Of a DNA stretch of 64,000 nt, positions 1 to 9,341 are shown piece after piece. The translations under genes and the position numbers were made by a program. The notes under the pieces are model-generated. The model worked only from the letters and a program-made list of their open reading frames with translations, had not been told where the DNA came from and did not search any database. Position 1 is the stretch's first letter; each line of letters starts with the position of its first letter. This stretch comes from Nocardioides_C sp963700955 (lineage in GTDB: Bacteria > Actinomycetota > Actinomycetes > Propionibacteriales > Nocardioidaceae): NCBI GenBank assembly GCA_963700955.1, contig CAVOZH010000004.1:784668-848667 (forward strand), written 5' to 3'.

Positions 1-412
1 TGCGGTACTGCTTGTCACCGCCGATGGCGTTGCCGATGATCACCGCGACGCGTTCGTGATCGACGTGCCAGTCCGGCCACCCCGCGTCGACGAGTGCCGA
101 CCGCGCGGCCGACACCGCCCACTGCTGGCCGATGTCCAGCTGCTCGGCGACCTTCGGAGGCATCGGGAGCCTCCACGACCGCGGCTCCCACGGGTGCTCC
201 CGAACCCAGCCGCCGATACGGCTGTAGGTCTTGTCCGGCGCGGCGGGGTCGGCGTCGTAGTAGAGCTCGGGGTCCCACCGGTCGGTGGGCACGTCGCTTA
301 TCGAGTAGCGGCCGTCGCGGAGGTTCTGCCAGAAGGTGGCGGCGTCCGGGGCGTCCGGCATGATCGCCGCGATGCCGACGACGGCGACTGGTGAGCCGGG
401 GTGCTCGTTCAT
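1..412 (-). CDS. Type I polyketide / PUFA-type synthase, N-terminal ketosynthase (partial)
   Basis: The first 137 codons of a large synthase start at an ATG at 412 and run off the left edge. The N-terminus (AVVGIAAIMPDAPDA) followed by FWQNLRDGRYSISDVP, DRWDPELYYD and APDKTYSRIGG is the opening of a beta-ketoacyl synthase domain, in the version known from PfaA-type polyunsaturated fatty acid synthases and related iterative lipid synthases; NAIGGDKQY fits the same group. The start overlaps the stop of the acyl-CoA dehydrogenase gene (ATGA), so the two are probably translationally coupled. The active-site cysteine and all later domains are outside the window, so the product and the exact subfamily are inferred. 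Confidence 0.8.
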   Translation of the reverse strand, partial: MNEHPGSPVAVVGIAAIMPDAPDAATFWQNLRDGRYSISDVPTDRWDPELYYDADPAAPDKTYSRIGGWVREHPWEPRSWRLPMPPKVAEQLDIGQQWAVSAARSALVDAGWPDWHVDHERVAVIIGNAIGGDKQYR

Positions 413-2124
413 TGCTGGTCCTTTGATGCATCTGGGGTGACGCGGTCGTAGAGGGCATCGGCAACCGCGTCCATGTCGGCGATCAGCCCCGCCTGGGCGG
501 CCCTCACCTGATCGAGCGGCAGGCCGGCGACCAGCTGGCCGACGGCCCCGGGGTCGGCTGCGCCCGCGACCCAGCGCACGCCCTCCTCGGCGACCTTCAG
601 CGCGGCTTCGCGGGCGAAGAGACGGCTGACGGCTGCCAGGCCTTCAGGGCTGAACCTGCGGTCGGCCTTCTCGGGGAGCTGTCCGTCGGCCGCTGCGACG
701 GCGCGGCGGGCCAGGGCGGCCGCCGACTCGGCGTAGGCAACGAGCTCGCCGAGCCGCAGCAGCACGTGCTGGTTGCGGGTCAAGCGACCGAGCCGGCACG
801 CCTCGAGAACGGCGGCGAGGCATTCCGCTGCGAGCGCTGCCGCTTCCGCGCCGGCTGTCGGGTGGGAGCCGTGCAGGGAGCGGAGACCGCCGGCCACGTC
901 GAGGTAGTGGGTACCGCGGGTCTTCAGGTGCTGCTGCCAGCGGTCGCGGGCGATGGTCATCTCCATGATCTCCGAGGTGCCTTCGTAGATCGTGGTGATC
1001 CTGACGTCGCGGCGGATCTTCTCGACGATGTAGGGGCGCGTGTATCCGTAGCCGCCGTGGGCCTGGATCGCAGCGTCCGCCGCTGCCACGCCGGCCTCTG
1101 TGGCGAGGTACTTCGCGATCGCCCCCTCGGTGTTGAGGGCGCCGCCCTCCCCCTCGCCGGCGTCGATCCGGCTGGCGGTCTCCTCCACGACGGCGCGGGC
1201 GGCCTCCAGACGTGCGACGTGCGGGACGATCAGCTTGTGGGTGTAGCCCTGCTTCTCGCTGAGCGGTGCGCCACCTTGGATGCGTTGGGTCGAGTAGCGG
1301 ATGGCGCGGTCCATGGCCTCCCAACCGCCGCCGAGGCCGAACGCCGCGACCATCAGGCGGGTGTACCCGAAGACCTGCTGGGCCTGGACCAGCCCGCGTC
1401 CCTCGACGCCGCCGACGAGGTTCTCTGCGGGCACGACCACGTCGTCGAGGAAGAGCGCCGCGGTGTTGGAGAGCCGGATGCCGTGCTTGTCCTCGGGTGG
1501 CGCGGAGGAGAAGCCCGTTGTGCCCCGCTCCACGATGAACCACGACGGCCCGCCGGGTGCCATGGCGAGCACCGTGCACGCATCGGCGATGGTCCCGTTG
1601 CTGATCCACTGCTTGCGCCCCGTGATCCGGTAGCCGCCGGCGCCACCGTCCAGGGGTACGGCGACCGTCGACATCGCCGCAAGGTCACTTCCTGCCTCGG
1701 GCTCGGTGGCGCCGTAGGCGAAGACGATGCCCTGCTCCGCGATCCGCCCGAGCCACTCCTTGCGCTGCTCCTCGGTGCCGCCCATGAGGATCGGGTCGCT
1801 GCCGAGGAACGTGGCGAAGACCGACGTCCCGAGACCTATGTCGACGTGGGCCATACGCTCGCAGATGCGGTAGGAGTCGAAGGCGCTTCCGCCCATCCCG
1901 CCGTACTCCTCAGGGATGAAGACAAGCTGGACGCCGAGGGCGTCGCTGCACATGGCCCGAACAGTGTCCTCGGGACACGTGTCCTCGTGGTCGAGCTCGA
2001 GCATGCGGCTGTCCGGGAGCTCCGCGGCTACGAAGTCGCCCAGCGCCTCGAGCATCAGGTTCAGCGTCCCGAGATCCAGCCCCTCCGTGCGGACTCGGGC
2101 GGTGGGGCTGGTGGCCGTGGTCAT
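409..2124 (-). CDS. Acyl-CoA dehydrogenase family protein with C-terminal extension
   Basis: This 571-residue flavoenzyme should oxidise an acyl thioester to the 2,3-enoyl form and pass electrons to ETF. The FAD-binding segment (YGATEPEAGSD, about residues 137-147) and the C-terminal helical domain with HGGYGYTRPY and YEGTSEI are clear; Glu381 of YEGTSEI is the usual catalytic base position. It is longer than a typical 380-residue enzyme because of a helical extension after about residue 400. It lies directly downstream of etfA and overlaps the synthase start by four bases, so it probably introduces a double bond for, or prepares a starter of, that pathway. The substrate cannot be read from the sequence. 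Confidence 0.9.
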   Translation of the reverse strand: MTTATSPTARVRTEGLDLGTLNLMLEALGDFVAAELPDSRMLELDHEDTCPEDTVRAMCSDALGVQLVFIPEEYGGMGGSAFDSYRICERMAHVDIGLGTSVFATFLGSDPILMGGTEEQRKEWLGRIAEQGIVFAYGATEPEAGSDLAAMSTVAVPLDGGAGGYRITGRKQWISNGTIADACTVLAMAPGGPSWFIVERGTTGFSSAPPEDKHGIRLSNTAALFLDDVVVPAENLVGGVEGRGLVQAQQVFGYTRLMVAAFGLGGGWEAMDRAIRYSTQRIQGGAPLSEKQGYTHKLIVPHVARLEAARAVVEETASRIDAGEGEGGALNTEGAIAKYLATEAGVAAADAAIQAHGGYGYTRPYIVEKIRRDVRITTIYEGTSEIMEMTIARDRWQQHLKTRGTHYLDVAGGLRSLHGSHPTAGAEAAALAAECLAAVLEACRLGRLTRNQHVLLRLGELVAYAESAAALARRAVAAADGQLPEKADRRFSPEGLAAVSRLFAREAALKVAEEGVRWVAGAADPGAVGQLVAGLPLDQVRAAQAGLIADMDAVADALYDRVTPDASKDQQ

Positions 2125-2171
2125 GGCAGGTTCCCTTCGAGGTGGCTGTGGTGGGGGTGCCGGTCTGCCGG

Positions 2172-3134
2172 CTAACCCTTGCGGCGCTGGACCTCGGCGA
2201 TGAGCGCCGGGAGCACCGCGTGGGCATCACCGACCACCCCGAGATCTGCGATGTCGAAGATGGGGGCCTTGGCGTCCTTGTTGATCGCGACGATCGTCCG
2301 GGAGCCCTGCATGCCGGCCCGGTGCTGGATCGCCCCGGAGATCCCGCTGGCGAGGTACAGCTGAGGGGCGACTGTCTTTCCGGTCTGCCCGACCTGGAAG
2401 TCGTGGCCGTACCAGCCGAGATCGGTGGCGGCCCTCGAAGCAGCCACTGCGCCGCCGAGCGCGTCAGCGAGCTGCTCGAGCAACCCGAATGCCTCCCCGG
2501 ACCCCATGCCACGCCCACCAGCGACCACGACGGAGGCGTCGGAGAGGTCGGGGCGTCCGGTGCTGGTCTTCGGGGTGCGCTGCACGACCCGCGAGCCTTT
2601 CGCAGCGTCGCTGACCTCGACCTCGACGGCCTCGACGACAGGCTCCACGGGGGCGACCTCGGGGGATACGGCGTTGGGCCGGACGGCGATGATCGGCGTG
2701 CCTCGGACGACCTGGCTCTGCGTGGTCCAGGTGCCTGAGAACACCGACTGGGTCACGAGCGGTCCGCCCTCCCCCGGGACCACGTCGACGGCGTCGGTGA
2801 CGATGCCGGAGTCAAGGCGTACAGCGGTGCGGGCGGCGACCTCCGTGCCCTCCCGGCCGGCGGTGACGAGCACAGCCGCCGGCGCGGTTCGACGCACGAG
2901 ACCCACCAGAGCCTCCGCCTTGGGTGCGACCAGGAAGTTCTCGAGGTCGGGATCGTCGGCGACGTACACCTTTGTGGCGCCGTGCTCTCCGAGGACCTTG
3001 ATGACGGCGTCGTCCGAGGGACCACAGACGAGTGCCGCTGGCTCTCCGAGCCGACGCGCGACGGTGAGCAGCTCGAGAGTGGCCTTGCGGACGGTTCCGT
3101 CGCTGCGTTCTACAAGGACCAGGACTTCGGCCAC
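2172..3134 (-). CDS. etfA: Electron transfer flavoprotein subunit alpha
   Basis: The 320-residue protein has the N-terminal Rossmann-like ETF domain (VLVLVERSDG) and the C-terminal FAD-binding domain with SGISGAIQHRAGM and INKDAKAPIFDIAD, the signature of EtfA/FixB. It carries electrons from acyl-CoA dehydrogenases towards the quinone pool together with EtfB. The start is a GTG at 3134 preceded by AAGGAG. It follows etfB by 36 bases and precedes the dehydrogenase by 47 bases in the same operon, so it is probably its dedicated electron acceptor. Confidence 0.95.
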   Translation of the reverse strand: MAEVLVLVERSDGTVRKATLELLTVARRLGEPAALVCGPSDDAVIKVLGEHGATKVYVADDPDLENFLVAPKAEALVGLVRRTAPAAVLVTAGREGTEVAARTAVRLDSGIVTDAVDVVPGEGGPLVTQSVFSGTWTTQSQVVRGTPIIAVRPNAVSPEVAPVEPVVEAVEVEVSDAAKGSRVVQRTPKTSTGRPDLSDASVVVAGGRGMGSGEAFGLLEQLADALGGAVAASRAATDLGWYGHDFQVGQTGKTVAPQLYLASGISGAIQHRAGMQGSRTIVAINKDAKAPIFDIADLGVVGDAHAVLPALIAEVQRRKG

Positions 3135-3170
3135 GGGAGTCTCCTTGGTGGTTCGGGTGTGGCTGCGGGG

Positions 3171-3950
3171 TCAGAGCAGCTTCTGGCTGACCAGGAAGTC
3201 AGCGATGTGCGCAGCGGCATCGCCGTCGTCGACCACGACGGTGCCCGCCTGCCGCGGGGGTTGGGGAGCAACTGCTCTCACAGCGGTGGCGGCGCCGGCC
3301 GGCCCGACCAGGTCGGGGTCGATGCCCAGGTCGCCGAGAGTCCACGTGGCCACCGGCTTCTTCTTGCTGGCCAGGATCGCCTTGAAGGACGGGTACCTGA
3401 CCTCACCGGTCTGGTCGGTTACCGAGACCAGGGCAGGCAGGTCGGCCACCGCGTCCTCGATGACGGCGTCGCCGTCACGGCGGATCGTCACAGCGCCGTC
3501 GGTGGCGGACAGGGCGCCCGCGAAGGTGACCTGCGGGACGCCCAGGCGGTCGGCGAGCATCGCCGGGACAACGGACATCTCCGCATCGGTGGACGCCATC
3601 CCGCACACGACCAGGTCGAAGCCGATGCGCTCGAGGGCGCGGGCCAGGACCAGCGAGGTCGACAGGGCATCCGAGCCGTGCAGTGCCTCGTCGCTGATGT
3701 GCACCGCATCGTCGCCACCCAGCGCCAGCGCCTTGCGGAGGCTGTCCACCGCCGGGGCGGGGCCCATGGTGAGGTACGTGATCGTCGCCGGAAAGCCCTT
3801 CTCCACAAGCGAGATCGCCTGCTCGACCGCGTACTCGTCGAGCTCGGAGAGCCGGCCGTCCACGCCGGCCCGATCGAGGGTGCGGTCCTCGGCGTACCGC
3901 CAGGGGGCCGAGGGCTCCGGGACGTGTTTGACCAGGACCACGATCTTCAT
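3171..3950 (-). CDS. etfB: Electron transfer flavoprotein subunit beta
   Basis: The start is placed at the ATG at 3950, giving MKIVVLVKHVPEP, the standard EtfB/FixA N-terminus, with GGAG nine bases upstream; the reading frame is open 72 bases further but that part is not protein-like. The product is about 259 residues with the AMP-binding ETF fold (VCGMASTDAEMSVVP, followed by EVRYPSFKAILASKKKPV, which is typical of the family). It is the first gene of the operon with etfA, the acyl-CoA dehydrogenase and the PUFA-type synthase. Confidence 0.93.
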   Translation of the reverse strand: MKIVVLVKHVPEPSAPWRYAEDRTLDRAGVDGRLSELDEYAVEQAISLVEKGFPATITYLTMGPAPAVDSLRKALALGGDDAVHISDEALHGSDALSTSLVLARALERIGFDLVVCGMASTDAEMSVVPAMLADRLGVPQVTFAGALSATDGAVTIRRDGDAVIEDAVADLPALVSVTDQTGEVRYPSFKAILASKKKPVATWTLGDLGIDPDLVGPAGAATAVRAVAPQPPRQAGTVVVDDGDAAAHIADFLVSQKLL

Positions 3951-4117
3951 CGGTTTGGGCTCCATCCGCCGTCGAACTCGCTCTCCCGACGACGCTATGT
4001 CGAGGCGTGGTGGTGGCGGCACAGGCCGAAAGACCCTGGCTACCCCGACGATGGGTCCTTACTTGCGGGTAACCCGAATCCGGCGATGCGCTTCATGCGG
4101 ATTTCCATCCGCTCCCG

Positions 4118-4537
4118 TCAGGAATCGCCTGATGGGACCGGTCCGAGCAGCTGTCGGCCAGTCAGGAGGTTCCACCGAAGCTTCATGTGGAAGTTGCGGT
4201 GGTCTCCGCTCCAGGGCGTGGGATTGCGCCAGCCGCGGCCGTCCCACACCTCGTCGTCCTCGGACGGCCGTTCGAGCCGGCCGAAAGCGACGACGCTCCA
4301 GCCTTGCTCAGCCACGTGGTCGATCTCGTCTATCTCGAACACCGCCTCGGCGCCCTCACCGTAGGTGCCCAGCTCGGAGTCCGGCACGGTTCGGAACACG
4401 ATGACGTTCCCGTTGGTGACGAAGTTCAACGGCACGATCCGCAGCCCCTTGGGCGTGTTGAACGCCAGACGGCCGACACCGCCCCTCTCAAGATGTTCCT
4501 GGCATTCGGCCGAACTGAGTTCGATCATCTCGGTCAT
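4118..4537 (-). CDS. Pyridoxamine 5'-phosphate oxidase family (FMN-binding split barrel) protein
   Basis: The 139-residue protein begins with the pattern ECQEHLERGGVGRLAF followed by RIVPLNFVTNGNVIVFRT, which is typical of small actinobacterial flavin- or F420-binding split-barrel proteins. These often reduce small molecules, and several are stress induced; the substrate here is unknown. The C-terminal part (WSGDHRNFHMKLRWNLLTGR) is less conserved. It is a single gene about 90 bases downstream of, and on the same strand as, the penicillin acylase gene. Confidence 0.75.
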   Translation of the reverse strand: MTEMIELSSAECQEHLERGGVGRLAFNTPKGLRIVPLNFVTNGNVIVFRTVPDSELGTYGEGAEAVFEIDEIDHVAEQGWSVVAFGRLERPSEDDEVWDGRGWRNPTPWSGDHRNFHMKLRWNLLTGRQLLGPVPSGDS

Positions 4538-4626
4538 GGCACAGACTCCCTTTTGCCTTCAGCATGAGCGAGCCCGCGCCACGTCGTCACGGGTCCAAAG
4601 CCCCGGTACACCGAGGTCCGCGACCG

Positions 4627-7551
4627 TCAGCCGGGCCGGTGCCGGCTGAACTGCACAACCTGCTGGAACGTCGGGCGGTTCTGCCAGTCCAGGTCTCGGG
4701 CGCCCACCACTCCGGCGGCCACGGAGACGATGTCGTCACGGGTCTTGTCGTAGGTGAGCTCCTCGACCGCGGACACCTGCTGGGTCGCCATCGCGGCCTG
4801 CACCGCGGCGTGCAGGGAGGCCGTGAGCGCGGCGCGACACCCTGCCGGCGACCCGCAGTAGCTGCGTGAGTAGGGCCCGAGCACCGGCTTGCCGAGCACC
4901 TGGCGCAGGTCCTTGTTGAGGTAGCCGTACCACGAGATGCCGTTGAACGCGGAGCCGATGTGCTCGCGGGGGTGGTCGTCGAGCGGCTCGGGCAGCACGT
5001 CGACGTACTTGCCGAGCCCAGGTGCCATGGCGTCCTTCGGGAGGGCGAAGCCACAGTCCGGCGCGCACGAGGCGCCGAAGTCGTCCGGGTCCCACCAGAT
5101 GTCGAACAGTGCGATCGCGGCCTGGTCGGTGTACGCGCCGGTGCGGGCACGGTCCACTCTGTGAGCGCCGTCGGCCACCCATCGGCGCAAGAGCTCCACC
5201 GCCCTGGCGTCCTCCGGGTCTGCCGGAGCGCCGATCACGTCGAGCACGTAGGGCAGCACGTAGACGCCTCGCACGTCGACCGTCCCAGCGTCGATCATCG
5301 CTCCTACGAGGTCCGCCCGGGTGACCTGCCTGCCGGTCGCGAGGAGCGCGTCGATCCGGTCGCTCAGGGCCAGACTCCGGTACACCGGACCGTCACCCCA
5401 CTTCTGCGAGGCGGACGAGAAGCCGGGGGCGAGCTTGTTGTTCCAGTTCGCGATGTACCCCTGAGCCGGGTTCACGACGTGCGGGTGCGCGCGGAACGGC
5501 TCGAAGCCCCTCCAGTCGTACTCCGGAGATGCCCACCGCGGAAGGTCCATGTCCGTGCCGGGCGCGCGGGTCGGCAGCCGTGCCGAGGAGTAGTAAGCGA
5601 TGTCCTTGTCGTCGGCGTAGTACCAGTTGAACGTGTACTGGATGCCGGCGGCTGCCCTCATGAAGCTGCGCGCATCCTTGACGAAGCCCGGGTCGTTGAG
5701 GTGCAGGAAGCCGAGAACCGAGTCCGCCTCGTGCATGTACGTCGACCGCTGGGCGACCACCGCGACCGGCCTCCCCTTGACCGTCGTACGCAGCTGGACG
5801 ATCCCGTGGTCGGTGCGCAGCACCAGGAAGGAGATCCGACCGGGGGCGCCCGGAGCCGCCACGTTGGGCAGTCCGGTCTCGGTGTGCTCGTAGTCCACCA
5901 TCGGTGTGCACCTGCCGTCCGGGCCGACGTACGCCGTCGAGTCGACCGTGGGCGCGCTGCCGTCGGTGTTGCACAGCGGCTCGATCACGATGTCCGTGAT
6001 GTCGGTGTACGGAGAGGTGGCTGACCAGGCGTAGTCGACGCCCCGACCCAGCTCGACGACGAAGTTCGTGCCGGCGAACGAGACCCCTCGGGCAGCGGTG
6101 TGCGGGCCACGCAGCTCCTGCTCGATGAGCAGCTGCGGGGCGTAGTAGCCGGTCTGCGGACCGAACACCGCCGTCGGATGACCCGTCGCCGAGTGCTCGG
6201 CGTCGACGAGGAGGGCGTTGCTCATGCCGACGAGCTCGCCCTCCATCGCCCGTTGCAGGCTGCCTCGGATCTGGCGAGCCTCGAGCACGGGGTCCACGCC
6301 CAAGCGTGCGGACGTTGGGGTCGGCTTCGGGTCGGTGGTGCTTCCGTTGCCGTGGCTGCCCGGAGCCCCACCGGGCGGAGCGGAGAGCGAGCCGTCGAGG
6401 TTCACGATCGCCCCTGTGCCCAGCTGGGTTGCCTTGGGGTGCAGATCAGGCATCGCCACGCCCGGCAGGGTGGGGTCCACGCCGCCGGAGCCGCCGTAGG
6501 GGGCAGGCACTGGCGAGGTGACCGGCGACTCGGGATCGTTCTTCTCCCGCAGGTCGTCGTAGATCCGGCGGCCCTCGTCCGGGCCGAACTGCTCCTGCAG
6601 CTGCTGCAGCCAGATCGCGTTCGTGTACTGGCCGCCGCCGCCGGTACCGAAGATCCCCCCGACAAGGGAGGCGATCGAGACGATGTCGGCGCGGGTGTAC
6701 GGCGTGGGTGGCCGCTGCAGCACGGCGTACTCCACCGGGCAGTGCTCTCCGAAGCCCATCCCGAGGCCACCAGGCAGCGGCACGGACGCGGTGCTGGCCG
6801 GGCAGAGCCTCTCCTGCTCGGCGTTCATCCCGGCGATGTAGGCGTCGAACGCACTGACCAGCCTCGCAGCCTCAGGGGAGCTCTGGGCCAGGTTGTCGAT
6901 CTGCGCGGTCAGCTGCTCCGGTGTGTACGGCGCCACCCGGAGCTGAGCGGCGTCCTGGGCGATGTTCTCCTCGGTTGGGCCCACGAACTGCGCCATCGTC
7001 GCGGCGCCCGTGTGACGCAGCACGTCGGTGAGGAACATCCGGGTCTCGATGTTCGCGTAACCGGCGCCGTAGGCCAGGTCGGCGTCGGTCTCACCGGTGA
7101 TGTGAGGGACGCCGTCCTTGTCCCACTGGATCGTCACACCGGGGCGTGGCGTCTCGGTGCGCACCACCTGGTCCCGCGCGACACCGAGCGAGGCGTCCTT
7201 GAAGTAGCCGCCGAGGTCGGCATCGGTCAGGCCCGCGGGGTCGGCTGTGTTCAGCGCGTCGTACTTCTCGAGCTGGTCGGCGAAGTTGGTCGGCTGGGTC
7301 GGGGTCGCCGTGGTGAAGAGGCGCTGGGGGTCCTGCAGCCCTGACAGGAGCGACGCAGGGTCGTCGGCCACCTTGCCGGGACCGAGGGTCAGCAGGGACT
7401 CGGCATCGACGTTGCCGTTCGATCCGGGCGGCAGGATGTTGAGCACATCGCCGTAGCGCTCTGTCCGGGGCGCGGTCGCGCCGGAGCTGGGGGCGCTGAT
7501 GACGACCACGGCGAGGAGCGCGGAGCAGGTGAGGGCCAGATGAGAGCGCAT
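4627..7551 (-). CDS. Secreted penicillin acylase family protein (Ntn hydrolase)
   Basis: The start is chosen at the ATG at 7551, where a signal peptide begins (MRSHLALTCSALLAVVV); the open frame upstream overlaps the divergent gene and is not protein-like. The mature 974-residue precursor has an alpha-chain region, a spacer rich in Pro, Gly and Ser, and then GMSNALLVDAEHSATGHP, where the serine after Met is the expected N-terminal nucleophile released by autoproteolysis. FGPQTGYYAPQ follows as in the family. Members hydrolyse amide bonds of beta-lactams, acyl-homoserine lactones or other N-acyl compounds outside the cell; the substrate here is not predictable. Confidence 0.88.
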   Translation of the reverse strand: MRSHLALTCSALLAVVVISAPSSGATAPRTERYGDVLNILPPGSNGNVDAESLLTLGPGKVADDPASLLSGLQDPQRLFTTATPTQPTNFADQLEKYDALNTADPAGLTDADLGGYFKDASLGVARDQVVRTETPRPGVTIQWDKDGVPHITGETDADLAYGAGYANIETRMFLTDVLRHTGAATMAQFVGPTEENIAQDAAQLRVAPYTPEQLTAQIDNLAQSSPEAARLVSAFDAYIAGMNAEQERLCPASTASVPLPGGLGMGFGEHCPVEYAVLQRPPTPYTRADIVSIASLVGGIFGTGGGGQYTNAIWLQQLQEQFGPDEGRRIYDDLREKNDPESPVTSPVPAPYGGSGGVDPTLPGVAMPDLHPKATQLGTGAIVNLDGSLSAPPGGAPGSHGNGSTTDPKPTPTSARLGVDPVLEARQIRGSLQRAMEGELVGMSNALLVDAEHSATGHPTAVFGPQTGYYAPQLLIEQELRGPHTAARGVSFAGTNFVVELGRGVDYAWSATSPYTDITDIVIEPLCNTDGSAPTVDSTAYVGPDGRCTPMVDYEHTETGLPNVAAPGAPGRISFLVLRTDHGIVQLRTTVKGRPVAVVAQRSTYMHEADSVLGFLHLNDPGFVKDARSFMRAAAGIQYTFNWYYADDKDIAYYSSARLPTRAPGTDMDLPRWASPEYDWRGFEPFRAHPHVVNPAQGYIANWNNKLAPGFSSASQKWGDGPVYRSLALSDRIDALLATGRQVTRADLVGAMIDAGTVDVRGVYVLPYVLDVIGAPADPEDARAVELLRRWVADGAHRVDRARTGAYTDQAAIALFDIWWDPDDFGASCAPDCGFALPKDAMAPGLGKYVDVLPEPLDDHPREHIGSAFNGISWYGYLNKDLRQVLGKPVLGPYSRSYCGSPAGCRAALTASLHAAVQAAMATQQVSAVEELTYDKTRDDIVSVAAGVVGARDLDWQNRPTFQQVVQFSRHRPG

Positions 7552-7630
7552 GCTTGTCTGGTTCGACACTCGATCCGAAAATCCTTCCCGGATGGGGAGG
7601 AAGTTCCGGGCGGGCGTCGAAGTCCGGGCC

Positions 7631-9241
7631 ATGGTCCTCTCTCGCGTGCGTACCCGCAGCCTTGCCGCCGCCCTAGCCGTCGGCGCGCTGGCCCTCGTCA
7701 TGCCGGCGACCAGCCAGGCCGCATCTCCCTCCGCCCAGTCGGCCCCCGCCGTGCCGATCCCGGAGGATCCCGGCGCGTCGGACGTGGTGCCGTTCCTCGG
7801 CGCCCCGCGACCGGCGCAGCCGATCCGAGGTGTGCGTTTCGCGCCGCAGCACCCCTTCATGGCGGCGAACGACCGGAGCAACCTGCACAACGACGCCTAC
7901 CAGTCCGATGCGGGTACGACGCCGGGGCCGCTGGGCCACTCCCCCGGCGTCACCTCGACCATGTACACGCAGGAGTGCGCATCGGTGACCTTCGACGTAA
8001 AGGGTCGGATCCTCACCGTCTGCGTCGGCCTCGCCACCGTCGACCTTCGACTGCTCGACCCGGACACCCTCGACGTCGTCGCCGACTATCCGCTACCGCC
8101 ACGACCGGCGTCGTCGCTGTCACACCCGTTCACGGCCTTCGGTGGGGGCGGGTACTTCTACCTCGACGACCAGGACCGGGTCGTCGTGCCGACCTCGGAC
8201 GGGCACATCGACGTCATCGCCGAGACGGGCCCGGCCGACGCCCCGGCGCTCACGCTGCAGCGGCACTACGACGTGTCGGCGTACGCCGGTGACTCGCCGA
8301 TCCTCTCGGTTCTCCCGGACTGGGTCGGCCGCATGTGGTTCGTCACGGACTCAGGTGTGGTGGGCGTGGTGGACCCGGCGACCGGAGCCACCCGTGCGAT
8401 GACCCTGCCGGACGGCGAGACGATCGGGAACTCCCTGGCGGTCGACGAGACGGGTGGGGTGTTCGTCGTCTCCGACCACGCGCTGTACCGCTTCGACGCC
8501 GACACGTCAGGCGCCCCGACGGTCAGTTGGCGTCAGCCCTACGACGCCGGCACCCGGCAGAAGCCCGGGCAGAGCCAGTTCGGCTCCGGCACCACGCCGA
8601 CCATCATCCGGCGCGGCTCGCAGCACTATGTCGCCATCACGGACAACGCCGACCCGCAGATGCACGTGCTGGTCTACCGTGCGGACCGCAGTGGGCCCGG
8701 CAGCACACCGGTGTGCTCCATGCCGGTCTTCGCACCCGGTCAGAGCGCTACGGACAACTCGCTCATCGCCTTTGGCGACGCCATCATCGTCGAGAACAAC
8801 TATGGCTACACCGGCCCGGAGCAGATGCCGCCCTCCGGCACCCCCTCGCGGAACACCCCCACCACGGAGCCCGGGGTGACCCGCGTCGACGTGGACTACG
8901 AGAACGGCGGCTGTCGCACCACGTGGAGCAACACGCAGGTGCGGGTGCCGACGAGCGTGAGCAAGGTCTCCACCGCCACTGGGCTCGTCTACGTCTACGA
9001 GCACCCGTCCGCGGAGGAGGTCCGGTACACGTCCGGGCAGGAGCCGGCCACCGGGCCCGAGGACCCGTGGTACCTCACGGCCCTCGACGCCCGCGACGGC
9101 CACCGGGTCTGGTCGGCGCTCACCGGCACCGGACTGGGCTACAACAACAACTACGCGCCGATCACGCTCGGCCCCGACGGAACGGCGTACGTCGGCGTCC
9201 TCGGTGGGCTCATCGCGGTGCGAGACGGCGGGGGGAACTGA
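7631..9241 (+). CDS. Secreted beta-propeller-like protein of unknown function
   Basis: The 536-residue product has a signal peptide (RTRSLAAALAVGALALVMPATSQAA) when started at the ATG at 7631; an upstream in-frame ATG at 7550 would overlap the divergent acylase gene. The body repeats short strands such as RILTVCVGLATVDLRLLD, GRMWFVTDSGVVGVVDPATG and GTAYVGVLGGLIAVRDG, which resemble PQQ-like or WD40-like propeller blades, but no canonical quinoprotein motif is certain. It probably lies outside the cytoplasmic membrane. It shares a divergent promoter region of about 80 bases with the acylase gene. Confidence 0.7.
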   Translation: MVLSRVRTRSLAAALAVGALALVMPATSQAASPSAQSAPAVPIPEDPGASDVVPFLGAPRPAQPIRGVRFAPQHPFMAANDRSNLHNDAYQSDAGTTPGPLGHSPGVTSTMYTQECASVTFDVKGRILTVCVGLATVDLRLLDPDTLDVVADYPLPPRPASSLSHPFTAFGGGGYFYLDDQDRVVVPTSDGHIDVIAETGPADAPALTLQRHYDVSAYAGDSPILSVLPDWVGRMWFVTDSGVVGVVDPATGATRAMTLPDGETIGNSLAVDETGGVFVVSDHALYRFDADTSGAPTVSWRQPYDAGTRQKPGQSQFGSGTTPTIIRRGSQHYVAITDNADPQMHVLVYRADRSGPGSTPVCSMPVFAPGQSATDNSLIAFGDAIIVENNYGYTGPEQMPPSGTPSRNTPTTEPGVTRVDVDYENGGCRTTWSNTQVRVPTSVSKVSTATGLVYVYEHPSAEEVRYTSGQEPATGPEDPWYLTALDARDGHRVWSALTGTGLGYNNNYAPITLGPDGTAYVGVLGGLIAVRDGGGN

Positions 9242-9341
9242 CTCCGCAGAAGAGCCAGGCCATCACCTTCTCCGCACCCCGCTCGTTGTAGGAGTCCCGG
9301 CCCGAGGAGGACCAGGGCACCCATTGACGTGAGGAGCAGAG

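Noticed and set aside
766..2175. A 469-codon open frame on the plus strand opposite the acyl-CoA dehydrogenase gene
   Set aside because: It is the antisense shadow of a well-conserved gene in GC-rich DNA and has no family motif or ribosome site.
2425..4404. A 659-codon Ser/Thr/Arg-rich plus-strand frame across etfA and etfB
   Set aside because: Composition is typical of an antisense shadow; the minus-strand ETF genes are certain.
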